The notes: a model not told the origin generated them from the sequence alone. A stretch of DNA of 64,000 nt from Vibrio sp. CB1-14 (GCF_040412085.2 NZ_CP115920.1:124001-188000); one strand, 5' to 3'; positions 24,395 to 36,369 are shown, counted from the stretch's first letter. Made by a program: numbers and translations.

Positions 24395-25645
24395 ATGCAA
24401 TTTTCTAAGTTTGGTGAAAAATTTAATCGTTACTCAGGTATTACCCAATTAATGGATGATCTTAATGATGGCCTTCGCACTCCAGGTGCCATCATGCTCG
24501 GAGGTGGTAACCCAGCCGCCATTCCTGCCATGCTCGAGTATTTTCACCAAGCCAGCAATGACCTCCTCGCCAGTGGTGAACTGGTGGCCGCCATGGCCAA
24601 CTACGATGACCCGCAAGGAAAAGATGCATTTGTTAAATCGCTCGCCAAGCTGCTGCGCGATACCTATGGCTGGAATATTACTGAAAAAAACATCAGCTTA
24701 ACCAATGGCAGCCAAAGTGGGTTTTTCTATCTGTTTAACCTACTAGCAGGTAAGCAAAGCGATGGCAGCCATAAGAAAATCTTGTTGCCAATTGCGCCAG
24801 AGTACATTGGTTATGGCGATGCAGGCATAGACGAAGATATTTTTGTTTCCTATCACCCAGAAATAGAACTGCTTGATAACGGTCTATTCAAATACCATGT
24901 GGATTTCGAACACCTAGAAATCGATGATTCGGTTGCGGCAATTTGTGCTTCACGCCCAACTAACCCAACGGGTAACGTACTAACCGATGAAGAAATCCAT
25001 AAGCTGGATAAACTGGCTCGTGAAAATAATATCCCACTTATCATCGATAACGCCTACGGCTTGCCCTTCCCAAACATCATCTTTGAAGATGTGGAGCCGT
25101 TTTGGAATGAAAACACCATTCTCTGCATGAGCTTATCTAAGTTAGGTCTACCAGGATTGCGCTGCGGTATCGTGATTGCCAGTGAAGAAGTCACGCAAGC
25201 GATGACCAATATGAATGGCATAATCAGCCTAGCACCAGGCAGCTTTGGTCCTGCGCTTGCTCATCATATGATTGAGAAAGGCGACATTTTGGATCTAAGT
25301 TCAAACGTCATTAAGCCGTTCTACCAGCAAAAATCCCAACGCGCGGTTGAGTTATTACAATCGGCGATTACCGAACCACGTTTTCGAATCCATAAGCCAG
25401 AAGGCGCTATTTTCTTGTGGCTATGGTTTGATGAGCTACCAATTACCACTATGGAGCTCTACCAACGCTTGAAGGATCGTGGCGTGTTGATTGTGCCTGG
25501 GGAATATTTCTTTATCGGTCAGGAAGATGAATGGGATCATGCCCATCAATGTCTGCGCATGAACTATGTACAAGATGACGACAAAATGCAGCAAGGTATT
25601 GCGATCATCGCTGAAGAAGTTGAAAAAGCCTATCAGCAGGGCTGA
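24395..25645 (+). CDS. avtA: AvtA, valine-pyruvate aminotransferase
   Basis: PLP-dependent fold-type I transaminase that interconverts valine + pyruvate and 2-ketoisovalerate + alanine, a side route in branched-chain amino-acid and alanine synthesis. 416 residues from ATG 24395 (E. coli 417), with the typical N-terminus MQFSKFGEKFNRYSGI. Landmarks: PGAIMLGGGNPA (about 31-42), SRPTNPTGN, DNAYGLPFP, and the PLP-lysine region MSLSKLGLPGLRCG. An upstream in-frame ATG (24272) would add 41 residues that do not resemble the family. Own terminator downstream. Confidence 0.93.
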   Translation: MQFSKFGEKFNRYSGITQLMDDLNDGLRTPGAIMLGGGNPAAIPAMLEYFHQASNDLLASGELVAAMANYDDPQGKDAFVKSLAKLLRDTYGWNITEKNISLTNGSQSGFFYLFNLLAGKQSDGSHKKILLPIAPEYIGYGDAGIDEDIFVSYHPEIELLDNGLFKYHVDFEHLEIDDSVAAICASRPTNPTGNVLTDEEIHKLDKLARENNIPLIIDNAYGLPFPNIIFEDVEPFWNENTILCMSLSKLGLPGLRCGIVIASEEVTQAMTNMNGIISLAPGSFGPALAHHMIEKGDILDLSSNVIKPFYQQKSQRAVELLQSAITEPRFRIHKPEGAIFLWLWFDELPITTMELYQRLKDRGVLIVPGEYFFIGQEDEWDHAHQCLRMNYVQDDDKMQQGIAIIAEEVEKAYQQG

Positions 25646-25668
25646 TTTTTCATTTCCTTTCGATATAA

Positions 25669-25697
25669 AAAGAGCACCTCAATGGTGCTCTTTCACT
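25669..25697 (+). terminator. avtA terminator (bidirectional with ibpA)
   Basis: AAAGAGCACC/GGTGCTCTTT stem in the 94-base gap between convergent avtA and ibpA, A-rich on the left side and T-rich on the right. Confidence 0.75.
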
Positions 25698-25739
25698 CTT
25701 AATTCCCGATAGGTATGGCTAGTTAAAGCCTATGGGCAA

Positions 25740-26174
25740 TTAACCTTCGATTAGGTTATTACCACCAATAGCAATCTTACGTGGTTGCATCGCTTCTGGG
25801 ATTTCACGCTCTAGGTCAATATGTAGTAAACCGTTTTCCATGCTTGCGCCTACCACTTTTACGTAGTCAGCTAGTTGGAATTTACGCTCGAAATCACGCT
25901 CTGCAATACCTTGGTACACGTACTTCTTCTCTTCTTCGGCTTTACGCTCACCCTTAACAATCAACATGTTCTCTTTTTGAGTCAGATCGAGTTGGTCTTC
26001 AGCAAAGCCAGCCACCGCCATAGTAATACGGAAATGGTTCTCATCTTGTTGCTCGATGTTGTATGGAGGGTAACCGCCAGAAGAGTTTTTCGCTGAGTTC
26101 GCTTCCATCATGTTGAATAGACGATCGAAGCCAATTGCGTTGCGGTATAAAGGAGTGAAATCTACAGTTCTCAT
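25740..26174 (-). CDS. ibpA: IbpA-type small heat-shock protein
   Basis: ATP-independent holdase that binds unfolding proteins and hands them to DnaK/ClpB. 144 residues (E. coli IbpA 137). N-terminal arm [19 protein letters not shown], then an alpha-crystallin domain (about 35-125: [48 protein letters not shown]) and a short tail with the conserved I-x-I type motif (KIAI). The leader before it forms a ROSE-like hairpin over the ribosome site, and a heat-shock-type promoter lies further up, so both transcription and translation should respond to heat. Confidence 0.93.
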   Translation of the reverse strand: MRTVDFTPLYRNAIGFDRLFNMMEANSAKNSSGGYPPYNIEQQDENHFRITMAVAGFAEDQLDLTQKENMLIVKGERKAEEEKKYVYQGIAERDFERKFQLADYVKVVGASMENGLLHIDLEREIPEAMQPRKIAIGGNNLIEG

Positions 26175-26178
26175 AATG

Positions 26179-26200
26179 CTATCCTCATAGTAAGCAATAG
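26179..26200 (-). promoter_or_regulatory. ROSE-like RNA thermometer hairpin at the ibpA ribosome site
   Basis: On the minus strand CTATTGCT, a seven-base loop, then AGGATAG. The arms pair as CTATT(G)CT/AGGATAG, leaving one G bulged opposite the Shine-Dalgarno AGGA. That is the UUGCU/AGGA arrangement that defines ROSE thermometers of small heat-shock genes. The hairpin ends five bases before the ATG. A second hairpin (GCACC/GGGTGC, about 26222-26246) lies upstream, as multi-hairpin ROSE leaders have. Confidence 0.7.
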
Positions 26201-26423
26201 TCTTAGCCGTGAGTTTTCAAAAGCACCCAGTCTATAAACCGGTGCCGTGACGACTAAGGGATTTATCCACCACTCCGCTGACAGCATTGGTGTTCGGGGA
26301 CGTAGCAATAAATCAGTTTTTTAAGTGTGCCGTTAAAGTGATCCTCCACTGAGCGATACTTTGTCGGCGTTTAAAAGGTCTGTTTCTTCTCTCTTGAGCA
26401 AGACAGCTCCCCTTCATAACTAG

Positions 26424-26452
26424 ATATAGGGATGGCGAAAATCGCTTTCAAG
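26424..26452 (-). promoter_or_regulatory. Candidate sigma-32 promoter of ibpA
   Basis: CTTGAAA (26452-26446), 14-base spacer, then CCCTATAT (26431-26424) on the minus strand, close to the heat-shock consensus CTTGAAA/CCCCATnT. The leader would be about 240 nt, long enough for the thermometer structure. Confidence 0.55.
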
Positions 26453-26504
26453 GTATTTTCTTAAACTATTTTTTATAACGGTTATTTTTCATAGAGTTAA
26501 AAAC

Positions 26505-26538
26505 AAAAAAAGACCGTCATTAGTGACAGTCTTTTTTT
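26505..26538 (-). terminator. gyrB-side terminator, bidirectional
   Basis: AAAAAAAGAC/GTCTTTTTTT stem with ACTGTC-type inner pairs, A/T runs on both sides, about 130 bases after the gyrB stop. The stretch between it and gyrB (26540-26668) holds no gene I can support. Confidence 0.7.
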
Positions 26539-26668
26539 AAATTGGTTTATCGAAGCTGGGTGAACTGAGTTCAAGGAGAAGGCGCCATTCTTATACCAAT
26601 AAAGGTTTATAATCATAAATGAGCACCTTCGACGCAGAAATCAGTTCAGCCAGCGAAGAGAAATCAAT

Positions 26669-29095
<2,427 letters not shown>

Positions 29096-29098
29096 TCA

Positions 29099-30181
29099 CT
29101 ATTTACCTTGCTCTATTGTGCCATGTTCCACATGAAACATCTTGCCATTTTCGTCAATCATGTCGGCAACTTGGCTTTCGGTAATAGAGCTTACAAAAAC
29201 TTGAGCCTGAGTCTGTTTTAAGTAATCCGCTAAGCGTTTACGACGCAGGCTATCTAATTCTGAAGCAAAGTCATCTATCAGATAGATACATTGCTTTCCG
29301 GTCAACTCTGCGAGGTGCTGCCCTTGCGCAAGGCGCAACGCACACATCATCAGTTTCAGTTGACCACGAGACAACACATCCTCTACAGGGGTGTTGTTCA
29401 CTTTAATTCTTAAATCGGCTTTATTTGGGCCACTAAAGGTGTACCCCAAACTTTGGTCACGCTCAAAGCTACGTTCTAAGAGCTCGCCATACGGCGTGTC
29501 TTTTTCCCAGCCACGGTAATAACCGAGTTTGATTTCAAACTCCGGCAGAAAAGACTGACACATTTCTTCAGCCAAGGTTTTCATTTGCTCGACATAGCTG
29601 CGGCGCCAACCATCGATTTGCTCAGCAAGCTGGGCTAAATCTCTATCCCAGTAACTTAACTCTCGGTAGCTGGTGGCAGTCTTAAGTAGCGCATTGCGCT
29701 GCTTACTGAGACGCTTAAAACGCCCCCAAGCCTCAAAAAAACCTGGCTCAGAGTGAAACACACCCCAGTCGATAAATGCCCGACGAAACTTAGGGCCATC
29801 AGTGAGCAATTCAAAGCCCTCTGGATGGATAAGTTGCAGCGGCAGAACCTTGGCAAGCTGAGCTAACTTTTGCCCAGATTGACCGCCTATTTTAACCTCT
29901 GTTGAGCCATCACGCTGCTTATTAATGCCAATGGGTATCTCAAATTGATCCGAGTTCAAAAAACGGCCATGTACAAACAGCTCTTGGCAGTCATTTTGTA
30001 TCACTCGACCGGTGAGAGAACTCTTAAATGAGCGCCCATGACCAAGCAAATAGATCGCCTCCAACAAGCTGGTTTTGCCACTGCCGTTGGGGCCGATAAT
30101 AAAGTTAAAGCCTGTAGATAGTTCAATATCACAGGCTTTAATATTTCGAAATTGCTGTACGATTAAACGCGTAAGCGGCAT
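29099..30181 (-). CDS. recF: RecF, DNA gap-repair ATPase
   Basis: SMC-like ABC ATPase that with RecO and RecR loads RecA at single-strand gaps. 360 residues. Walker [12 protein letters not shown] (about 30-40), signature [18 protein letters not shown] (about 271-288), Walker [14 protein letters not shown] (about 302-314). It sits 15 bases after dnaN. Its last codons contain a parS-like palindrome (29124-29139), encoding the MFHVEH stretch. Confidence 0.97.
   Translation of the reverse strand: MPLTRLIVQQFRNIKACDIELSTGFNFIIGPNGSGKTSLLEAIYLLGHGRSFKSSLTGRVIQNDCQELFVHGRFLNSDQFEIPIGINKQRDGSTEVKIGGQSGQKLAQLAKVLPLQLIHPEGFELLTDGPKFRRAFIDWGVFHSEPGFFEAWGRFKRLSKQRNALLKTATSYRELSYWDRDLAQLAEQIDGWRRSYVEQMKTLAEEMCQSFLPEFEIKLGYYRGWEKDTPYGELLERSFERDQSLGYTFSGPNKADLRIKVNNTPVEDVLSRGQLKLMMCALRLAQGQHLAELTGKQCIYLIDDFASELDSLRRKRLADYLKQTQAQVFVSSITESQVADMIDENGKMFHVEHGTIEQGK
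29124..29139. promoter_or_regulatory. parS-like site inside the 3' end of recF
   Basis: TGTTCCACATGAAACA differs at one position (A for G at position 9) from the ParB-binding consensus TGTTnCACGTGnAACA. It lies 11 kb from oriC and about 14 kb from parAB. Site by sequence only. Confidence 0.45.
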
Positions 30182-30196
30182 AACGTCATGCTCGTC

Positions 30197-31297
30197 TTAG
30201 AGACGAATTGGCATCACCACGTACATGGCACTGTCATCTTCGCTGTTTTCAATCAACGCACTGGCGTTGGCATTGGACATCGATATACGTACTTGGTCGC
30301 AGCGAAGCGTGTTAAGTACATCGAGAACGTAAGAAACGTTGAAACCAATCTCGAGCGCTTCACCTTGGAAGTTCACATCGAGCATCTCTTCTGCTTCTTC
30401 TTGCTCTGGGTTATTAGCCGTAATGCGCATCTCGTTGTCCGCCAGGTTCACACGAACGCCACGGAATTTCTCATTCGATAGAATCGCGGCACGGGAGAAC
30501 GCTTGGCGTAACTCATCACAGTTTGTCTCGAGAGTCTTATCGGTATTTTGAGGCATTACGCGGCGATAATCTGGGAAACGACCATCAACAAGCTTAGAAG
30601 TAAAGACATAGTTGTTCACTTCGGCACGGATGTTAGAACTGCCAATTTGCAGTGTTACTGGCTGCTCTGGTGCATCTAGAAGCTTAGAAAGCTCCTGTAC
30701 ACCTTTTCGCGGCACAATGATCTGTTTGTTGTCAAAGCTGCCTTCTAGCGCCACCGTTGCCACCGCCATACGGTGACCATCGGTCGCCACTGAGCGCAAT
30801 GTTGTTTGGTCTAACTCAAACAACATACCGTTTAGGTAATAACGCACATCTTGGTTAGCCATTGAGAACTGAGTCTTGTCGATCAGCGACTTAAGCTCGG
30901 CTTGAGTGACTGTCACCGCCACTTCTTGCTGCCAATCTTCAATGTTCGGAAAATCGCTTGCTGGCAATGTGGATAGTGAGAATCGGCTACGACCAGAGCG
31001 TACTTGTACGCGATCGCCTTCTAATACGATAGTGATCGTAGAATCATCAGGCAGACCACGACAGATATCGAGGAACTTACGTGAAGGTACAGTCACACTG
31101 CCCGCTTCAAACTCACTCTCTAACGTCACCTTACTTACCAGCTCTACCTCAAGGTCAGTCGCGGTAAGAGAAAGCACCCCTTCTTCTACTTTAAGAAGCA
31201 AGTTGCCCAAAATAGGTAATGTAGGACGGCCGCCTAGTGCACCAGAAACTTGTTGTAACGGCTTTAGTAGGTGATGACGTTCGATAGTAAATTTCAT
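30197..31297 (-). CDS. dnaN: DNA polymerase III beta clamp
   Basis: Ring-shaped sliding clamp that tethers polymerase III and many repair proteins. 366 residues from ATG 31297, the same as E. coli; MKFTIERHHLLKPLQQVSG is the normal N-terminus and GAAGAG precedes it. A frame ten codons longer lacks support. Three clamp domains; KFRGVRV and the C-terminal YVVMPIRL, which with nearby residues forms the partner-binding pocket, are present. About 87 bases after dnaA. Confidence 0.98.
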   Translation of the reverse strand: MKFTIERHHLLKPLQQVSGALGGRPTLPILGNLLLKVEEGVLSLTATDLEVELVSKVTLESEFEAGSVTVPSRKFLDICRGLPDDSTITIVLEGDRVQVRSGRSRFSLSTLPASDFPNIEDWQQEVAVTVTQAELKSLIDKTQFSMANQDVRYYLNGMLFELDQTTLRSVATDGHRMAVATVALEGSFDNKQIIVPRKGVQELSKLLDAPEQPVTLQIGSSNIRAEVNNYVFTSKLVDGRFPDYRRVMPQNTDKTLETNCDELRQAFSRAAILSNEKFRGVRVNLADNEMRITANNPEQEEAEEMLDVNFQGEALEIGFNVSYVLDVLNTLRCDQVRISMSNANASALIENSEDDSAMYVVMPIRL

Positions 31298-31384
31298 AGA
31301 TAACTCTTCGTAAAGATGGCAATCCATGCCACTTATTTGCGAAATACAATAACTTGAATGCTAATTATAGTGATTATGCCACTA

Positions 31385-32791
31385 TTATGAAGAAAGCGTG
31401 CGAATTAAGTTGGAATAGTCTTCCTTAATGTCATGACTCTCCTCACGCAGCTGAGCGATTTTACGACACGCATGCAACACGGTAGTGTGGTCACGACCAC
31501 CAAACGCATCACCAATCTCTGGCAGGCTGTGGTTGGTCAACTCTTTGGCTAGCGCCATCGCCAACTGGCGTGGGCGAGCAACAGAGCGAGAACGACGCTT
31601 GGAAAGCAGATCCGCGACTTTAATCTTGTAGTATTCGGCAACCGTCTTTTGAATGTTATCAATCGTCACCAACTTCTCTTGCAGTGCTAGCAAGTCACGC
31701 AGCGCTTCACGAACAAAATCGATGGTTATTGGACGACCGGTAAAGTTGGCGTTAGCTATCACGCGGTTTAGAGCGCCTTCCAGCTCACGAACGTTTGAAC
31801 GCAGACGCTTAGCAATGAAGAATGCAACTTCATCGGCTAGGTGAATTTGGTGGTCTTCGGCTTTTTTCATCAAGATCGCCACGCGAGTTTCTAACTCAGG
31901 TGGTTCGATAGCCACAGTCAAACCCCAACCGAAGCGAGACTTAAGGCGATCTTCTACGCCGTTGATCTCTTTCGGATAACGATCCGATGTCAGGATGATC
32001 TGTTGATTACCTTCAAGCAGTGCATTGAAGGTATGGAAAAACTCTTCTTGTGATCGCTCTTTATTGGCGAAGAATTGAATATCATCGATAAGAAGCGCAT
32101 CAACACTGCGGTAGTAGCGCTTAAATTCTTCAATCGCGTTGTTTTGTAGCGCCTTAACCATGTCCTGAACGAAACGCTCCGAGTGCATGTACACCACTTT
32201 CGCGTTTGGCTTGTTATCAACAATGGCGTTGCCCACAGCGTGCAATAGGTGCGTTTTACCTAAACCGGTACCGCCATACAAGAACAGCGGGTTATAGGCC
32301 GCTCCTGGGTTATCTGCCACCTGACGTGCCGCCGCTAGACCAAGCTGGTTCGACTTACCTTCAACGAAGTTATTAAACTTGTGCTTGATGTTAACGTTTG
32401 AGCGGTGATTGATATCAGTGACCTCCGCTTCATTGTCCCAGGTTTTATGCACAGGTTGGCGCGCTTGTAGCTGCGCAGGTGCAGAAGACTCAGCCGCAAC
32501 GTCAGCAGCAGTCTTAACTGGCTTGGGTGCTGGCGGCGCAGAAACCGGCTTACTGCCGACTTCGAAACGAAGATTCGGCACATCATTACCGCAGTACTCT
32601 TTTAGTAGACGGTTAATGCTGTTGAGGTATCTATCGCGCACCCAGTCGAGTACAAAGCGGTTAGGCGCAAATAGAGTTAGGGTGTTGTCATTAAGCTCAG
32701 CTTGTAGGGGTCTAACCCACATGCTGAATTCGGTAGCGGGTAGCTCTTCTTGTAGACGTTGCGCACATTGCAACCAAAGCGAAGATGACAC
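31385..32791 (-). CDS. dnaA: DnaA, chromosomal replication initiator
   Basis: 468 residues (E. coli 467). Domain I (DiaA/DnaB interaction) is at the N-terminus ([14 protein letters not shown]), a proline/alanine-rich linker spans about 85-130, the AAA+ core has Walker [12 protein letters not shown] (about 173-183) and Walker [10 protein letters not shown] (about 235-243), and domain IV has the DnaA-box helix [15 protein letters not shown] (about 434-448). The start is GTG (32791). The upstream region has DnaA boxes, in line with autoregulation. dnaA is 7 kb from oriC and transcribed away from it. Confidence 0.98.
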   Translation of the reverse strand: MSSSLWLQCAQRLQEELPATEFSMWVRPLQAELNDNTLTLFAPNRFVLDWVRDRYLNSINRLLKEYCGNDVPNLRFEVGSKPVSAPPAPKPVKTAADVAAESSAPAQLQARQPVHKTWDNEAEVTDINHRSNVNIKHKFNNFVEGKSNQLGLAAARQVADNPGAAYNPLFLYGGTGLGKTHLLHAVGNAIVDNKPNAKVVYMHSERFVQDMVKALQNNAIEEFKRYYRSVDALLIDDIQFFANKERSQEEFFHTFNALLEGNQQIILTSDRYPKEINGVEDRLKSRFGWGLTVAIEPPELETRVAILMKKAEDHQIHLADEVAFFIAKRLRSNVRELEGALNRVIANANFTGRPITIDFVREALRDLLALQEKLVTIDNIQKTVAEYYKIKVADLLSKRRSRSVARPRQLAMALAKELTNHSLPEIGDAFGGRDHTTVLHACRKIAQLREESHDIKEDYSNLIRTLSS

Positions 32792-33183
32792 AGTGCTCTC
32801 ACTCTATTTATTGGAATTGGAAAAGATTGGTAATTTTACCTGTTGATAACCAAGATCGCCAGCAAATGATCGGCGATCCAGTGAATAAGATCTAAGTTAT
32901 TCACAATTTTTCGGTCGATTTGGCTTGATCCCCACAAATTGCCCTAATTTTACTCACAAACGCATGCACAAAACACAGATCTACCCACAAAATTCGAATC
33001 ATGATCTAACTTGTGTATAGATCCGTGTTCAAGCTGTCATCGAATTTGATCAAACTCTGAACAGAGATGAGCAAAAAGTCAGCGTTCAACCACGGATTTG
33101 TTATGGTTAATAACAACTCGTTATTTAACTTATCGACAGCTTTACCAGTAACATCCCTCTCCATAAATAGAAGGAGTAGTAAA
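32792..33183. promoter_or_regulatory. dnaA / ABC-transporter divergent control region
   Basis: 392 bases without a gene. Holds a DnaA box TTATTCACA (32897-32905), a near-box TGTGTATAG (33012-33020; one base off TGTGnATAA) and several GATC Dam sites, as expected for an autoregulated, SeqA-sensitive dnaA promoter. Nothing else identified. Confidence 0.6.
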
Positions 33184-33948
33184 ATGAAAAACTGGATTAA
33201 AGGTCTATTAACCGCCTTGGCGCTTTCTGCAACCGTATCTCAAGCAGCTTATGCTGCGACAGCACAAGAAGTGAAAGTCGGCATGTCTGGTCGCTACTTC
33301 CCATTTACCTTTGTTAAGCAAGACAAGTTACAAGGGTTTGAAGTTGACCTTTGGGACGAAATTGGTCGCCGCAACGACTACGAAGTCGAGTACGTGACTG
33401 CGAACTTTTCTGGTTTGTTTGGTTTGCTTGAGACCGGTCGTATCGACACTATCTCTAACCAAATCACTATGACCGATGCACGTAAAGCGAAATACCTATT
33501 TGCAAACCCATACGTGATTGATGGTGCACAGATTACTGTTCGCAAAGGTAATGACAGCATTCAAGGTATTGAAGACCTCGCAGGCAAAACTGTGGCGGTA
33601 AACCTTGGTTCTAACTTTGAGCAGCTACTACGTAGCTACGATAAAGACAACAAAATCAACGTAAAAACCTACGACACAGGTATTGAACACGATGTTGCCC
33701 TTGGCCGCGCCGATGCATTCGTAATGGATCGCCTATCTGCACTTGAACTTATCAAGAAGACAGGTCTGCCACTACAGCTAGCAGGCGAACCGTTCGAAAC
33801 GATTGAGAACGCATGGCCATTCGTGAACAACGAAAAAGGTCAAAAGCTGCAACAAGAAGTGAATGCGGCACTGGCAGACATGCGTGCAGATGGTACGCTA
33901 GCGGCTATCTCTGAGAAGTGGTTTGGCGCAGACATCACTAAAAAGTAA
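33184..33948 (+). CDS. Amino-acid ABC transporter substrate-binding protein (cystine/polar type)
   Basis: Family 3 periplasmic binding protein, 254 residues. Signal peptide MKNWIKGLLTALALSATVSQ to AYA, with cleavage near residue 23-24. Then two lobes: VGMSGRYFPFTFVKQDKLQGFEVDLW (about 30-55, ligand-contacting GFEVDLW) and FSGLFGLLETGRIDTISNQITMTDARKAKY. The closest general match is cystine-binding TcyJ/FliY, but specificity cannot be read from sequence. ATG 33184 has AAGGAG before it. First gene of a three-gene transporter operon, co-located as I recall for V. cholerae VC0010-VC0008. Confidence 0.85.
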   Translation: MKNWIKGLLTALALSATVSQAAYAATAQEVKVGMSGRYFPFTFVKQDKLQGFEVDLWDEIGRRNDYEVEYVTANFSGLFGLLETGRIDTISNQITMTDARKAKYLFANPYVIDGAQITVRKGNDSIQGIEDLAGKTVAVNLGSNFEQLLRSYDKDNKINVKTYDTGIEHDVALGRADAFVMDRLSALELIKKTGLPLQLAGEPFETIENAWPFVNNEKGQKLQQEVNAALADMRADGTLAAISEKWFGADITKK

Positions 33949-33962
33949 GTGATCACTATTAT

Positions 33963-33997
33963 TACGCCCACTACGCTTGTTAGTGGGCGTTTGTTTT
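33963..33997 (+). terminator. Intercistronic hairpin after the binding-protein gene
   Basis: ACGCCCACTA/TAGTGGGCGT stem then TTGTTTTTC. Such partial terminators let the binding protein be made in excess over the membrane parts. Confidence 0.65.
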
Positions 33998-34017
33998 TCT
34001 AGAAGTTTGGTAACGTT

Positions 34018-34689
34018 ATGGGATTTGATTTTCAATATATGCTGGAGCTGATGCCGATACTGCTCAAGTATCTTGGCACTACGATGGAAATGGCAGTATG
34101 GGGACTGTTTTTCTCTCTGATCTTGTCGGTCATCTTAGCGAATATTCGTGTTTTCAAGATCCCTGTCCTTGATCAGCTTAGTCAGCTCTACATCAGTTTT
34201 TTCCGCGGCACGCCACTTTTGGTGCAGTTGTTCTTGCTTTACTACGGTCTGCCACAAATTTTCCCATGGATGGTCGGACTGAATGCGTTTAGTGCGGCAG
34301 TCATCGGTTTAACACTTCACTTCGCCGCATATATGGCAGAGAGCATTCGTGCCGCCATCATCGGCATTGATCGCAGCCAGATGGAAGCGAGCTTGTCAGT
34401 GGGTATGACGACCAGCCAAGCCATGCGCCGCATTATTTTGCCTCAGGCAACCCGTGTCGCTTTGCCATCGCTGATGAACTATTTCATCGACATGATCAAA
34501 TCGACATCGCTGGCCTTTACGCTCGGCGTGGCTGAAATCATGGCCAAGGCGCAAATGGAGGCGTCATCCAGCTTCCGCTTCTTTGAGGCTTTCTTGGCAG
34601 TGGCTCTGATCTACTGGGGCGTGGTGTTAGTGCTTACTCGCGTACAGCTGTGGGCTGAACAAAGATTGAACAAGGCGTATCAACGATGA
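34018..34689 (+). CDS. Amino-acid ABC transporter permease
   Basis: 223 residues, five or so membrane helices, HisMQ-type permease. Typical segments are [21 protein letters not shown] (about 60-80) and the EAA loop [29 protein letters not shown] (about 121-149), which couples to the ATPase. Ends four bases into the next gene (ATGA overlap), so translation is coupled. Pairs with itself as a homodimer in cystine-type systems, since only one permease gene is present. Confidence 0.88.
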   Translation: MGFDFQYMLELMPILLKYLGTTMEMAVWGLFFSLILSVILANIRVFKIPVLDQLSQLYISFFRGTPLLVQLFLLYYGLPQIFPWMVGLNAFSAAVIGLTLHFAAYMAESIRAAIIGIDRSQMEASLSVGMTTSQAMRRIILPQATRVALPSLMNYFIDMIKSTSLAFTLGVAEIMAKAQMEASSSFRFFEAFLAVALIYWGVVLVLTRVQLWAEQRLNKAYQR

Positions 34690-35420
34690 TTAAACTGGAA
34701 AATATCCACAAGCAGTTTGGCGATACAGAAGTCCTAAAAGGTATCGATATTGATATCAAACAAGGTGAAATCATCGTCATTATCGGCTCAAGCGGCACCG
34801 GAAAATCGACGCTGCTACGCTGCGTAAACTTTCTTGAGCAAGCAGATAAAGGCACAATCACCATTGATGACGTGACGGTCGATTGCCAGAACCACACCAA
34901 TGCCGAAGTATTGGCACTGCGCCGTAAAACCGGCTTTGTATTTCAAAATTACGCTCTGTTCGCGCACATGACTGCGCGTCAAAACATTGCCGAAGGTCTT
35001 ATCACCGTAAAAGGCTGGAAAAAAGACCAAGCGCTTGAAAAAGCACAGCAAATTCTCGATGACATCGGTCTAGGTGATAAAGGGGATCAATACCCTGCTT
35101 CCCTATCCGGTGGACAACAACAGCGTGTCGGTATTGGCCGCGCTATGGCGCTCCAGCCGGAGCTGTTGCTATTCGATGAACCAACTTCAGCACTCGATCC
35201 TGAGTGGGTTGGTGAAGTACTTAACCTTATGAAAAAGCTCGCAACTCAGCATCAAACTATGTTGGTTGTGACCCACGAAATGCAGTTTGCTAAAGAGGTC
35301 GCAGATAGAGTGATCTTCATGGCTAATGGCCATATCGTAGAACAAGGAACGCCGGAGCAAATATTCAATGATCCACAGGATATCCAACTTAAGAAATTCA
35401 TAAATCAAGTTGGGATCTAA
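34686..35420 (+). CDS. Amino-acid ABC transporter ATP-binding protein
   Basis: 244 residues. Walker [10 protein letters not shown] (about 37-45), Q-loop FVFQNYALF (about 85-93), signature [14 protein letters not shown] (about 139-152), Walker [14 protein letters not shown] (about 158-170), H-loop VVTHEM. Closest to the TcyN/GlnQ group. Cytoplasmic motor for the two genes before it. No terminator is visible before the rpmH promoters that follow. Confidence 0.9.
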   Translation: MIKLENIHKQFGDTEVLKGIDIDIKQGEIIVIIGSSGTGKSTLLRCVNFLEQADKGTITIDDVTVDCQNHTNAEVLALRRKTGFVFQNYALFAHMTARQNIAEGLITVKGWKKDQALEKAQQILDDIGLGDKGDQYPASLSGGQQQRVGIGRAMALQPELLLFDEPTSALDPEWVGEVLNLMKKLATQHQTMLVVTHEMQFAKEVADRVIFMANGHIVEQGTPEQIFNDPQDIQLKKFINQVGI

Positions 35421-35429
35421 TAATGATCC

Positions 35430-35457
35430 TTGCGCTCTAGCTCACAAAAAGTATAAT
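35430..35457 (+). promoter_or_regulatory. Candidate rpmH promoter P1
   Basis: TTGCGC (35430-35435), 16-base spacer, TATAAT (35452-35457). Confidence 0.5.
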
Positions 35458-35488
35458 TCGCCGGCTGGAATTGAAGTTGAACTGATTA

Positions 35489-35517
35489 TTGACTCTTGAC
35501 GAGTCAGTGATTACAAT
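35489..35517 (+). promoter_or_regulatory. Candidate rpmH promoter P2
   Basis: TTGACT (35489-35494), 17-base spacer, TACAAT (35512-35517), followed by a leader of about 120 nt with short hairpins. Confidence 0.6.
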
Positions 35518-35641
35518 TCCGCCTCTTTGTTGAGAGGCGTCGGATTTCCTCTCTATCTCTATATAGAGAAGAAGACGGGAAATAAGTCCCACGCCGGGTT
35601 CAACGAGAACCTAAAACTACTGATCAGTAAAGGTAATAACC

Positions 35642-35779
35642 ATGTCTAAACGCACTTTTCAACCTTCAGTTCTAAAGCGCAAGCGTACTCACGGTTTCCG
35701 TGCTCGCATGGCGACTAAGAACGGTCGTAAAGTAATTAACGCACGTCGTGCTAAAGGCCGTGCTCGCCTTTCAAAATAA
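35642..35779 (+). CDS. rpmH: Ribosomal protein bL34
   Basis: 45 residues, rich in Arg/Lys: [15 protein letters not shown], then [15 protein letters not shown] and RRAKGRARL, the fully conserved L34 pattern (E. coli 46 residues). A 50S subunit protein. AAAGGT before the ATG serves as ribosome site. First gene of rpmH-rnpA-yidD-yidC. Confidence 0.98.
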   Translation: MSKRTFQPSVLKRKRTHGFRARMATKNGRKVINARRAKGRARLSK

Positions 35780-35788
35780 TCTTCTATT

Positions 35789-36145
35789 TTGAAAAAGCAT
35801 GCCTTTATTCGGGAGTTACGCTTGTTAACTCCCGAGCATTACCAAAATGTATTTAAGCAAGCTCATCGAGCTGGCTCCCCTCATTTCACCATCATTGCCC
35901 GCAAAAACTCGCTATCACACCCTCGTCTTGGTCTAGCGGTTCCTAAAAAACAGATTAAAACAGCTGTCGGCAGAAACCACTTCAAGCGCCTGGTACGTGA
36001 AAGTTTTCGTAACAAACAACACGAACTTCCTAGCAAAGATTTTGTTGTAATTGCGAAAAAGAGTGCGCAAACTCTGAGCAATGAAGAAATATTCCAACTT
36101 CTAGATAAGTTATGGCATCGCCTGTCTCGCCCCTCGCGTGGTTAG
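35789..36145 (+). CDS. rnpA: RnpA, RNase P protein component
   Basis: 118 residues. Binds the catalytic M1 RNA and helps recognise pre-tRNA leaders. The N-terminal [17 protein letters not shown] and the RNA-binding helix [14 protein letters not shown] (about 65-78) identify it. The usual RNR motif here reads RNH (AAC CAC), a change at a normally conserved arginine. The start is TTG (35789), nine bases after rpmH, with no strong ribosome site, so it is probably coupled to rpmH. Overlaps yidD by 34 bases. Confidence 0.95.
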   Translation: MKKHAFIRELRLLTPEHYQNVFKQAHRAGSPHFTIIARKNSLSHPRLGLAVPKKQIKTAVGRNHFKRLVRESFRNKQHELPSKDFVVIAKKSAQTLSNEEIFQLLDKLWHRLSRPSRG

Positions 36146-36369
36146 CAATCGGTCTCGTCTATTTTTATAGATGGGTCATCAGTCCTCTTATTGGGCCACG
36201 CTGTCGGTTCAACCCAACTTGCTCTCTTTATGCAATAGAAGCCCTTAAAGCTCACGGTTTTGTAAAAGGGTGTTGGTTATCAGGCAAACGTCTATTAAAA
36301 TGCCATCCTTTGAATGAAGGGGGTTTTGACCCCGTACCACCAGCCCAAAAACAAGACAGAGATAAATAA
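36112..36369 (+). CDS. yidD: YidD, membrane protein insertion efficiency factor
   Basis: 85 residues (E. coli 85). Amphipathic N-terminus [19 protein letters not shown], then the signature [19 protein letters not shown] and [24 protein letters not shown] peripheral inner-membrane protein that aids YidC/Sec insertion. It overlaps the end of rnpA and is two bases from yidC, the standard order. Confidence 0.95.
   Translation: MASPVSPLAWLAIGLVYFYRWVISPLIGPRCRFNPTCSLYAIEALKAHGFVKGCWLSGKRLLKCHPLNEGGFDPVPPAQKQDRDK

Noticed and set aside
26540-26668. Possible vibrio intergenic repeat (TTATACCAATAAAGG-like) beside gyrB
   Set aside because: Only a single short copy is visible here, with no inverted partner; not enough to call a repeat element.
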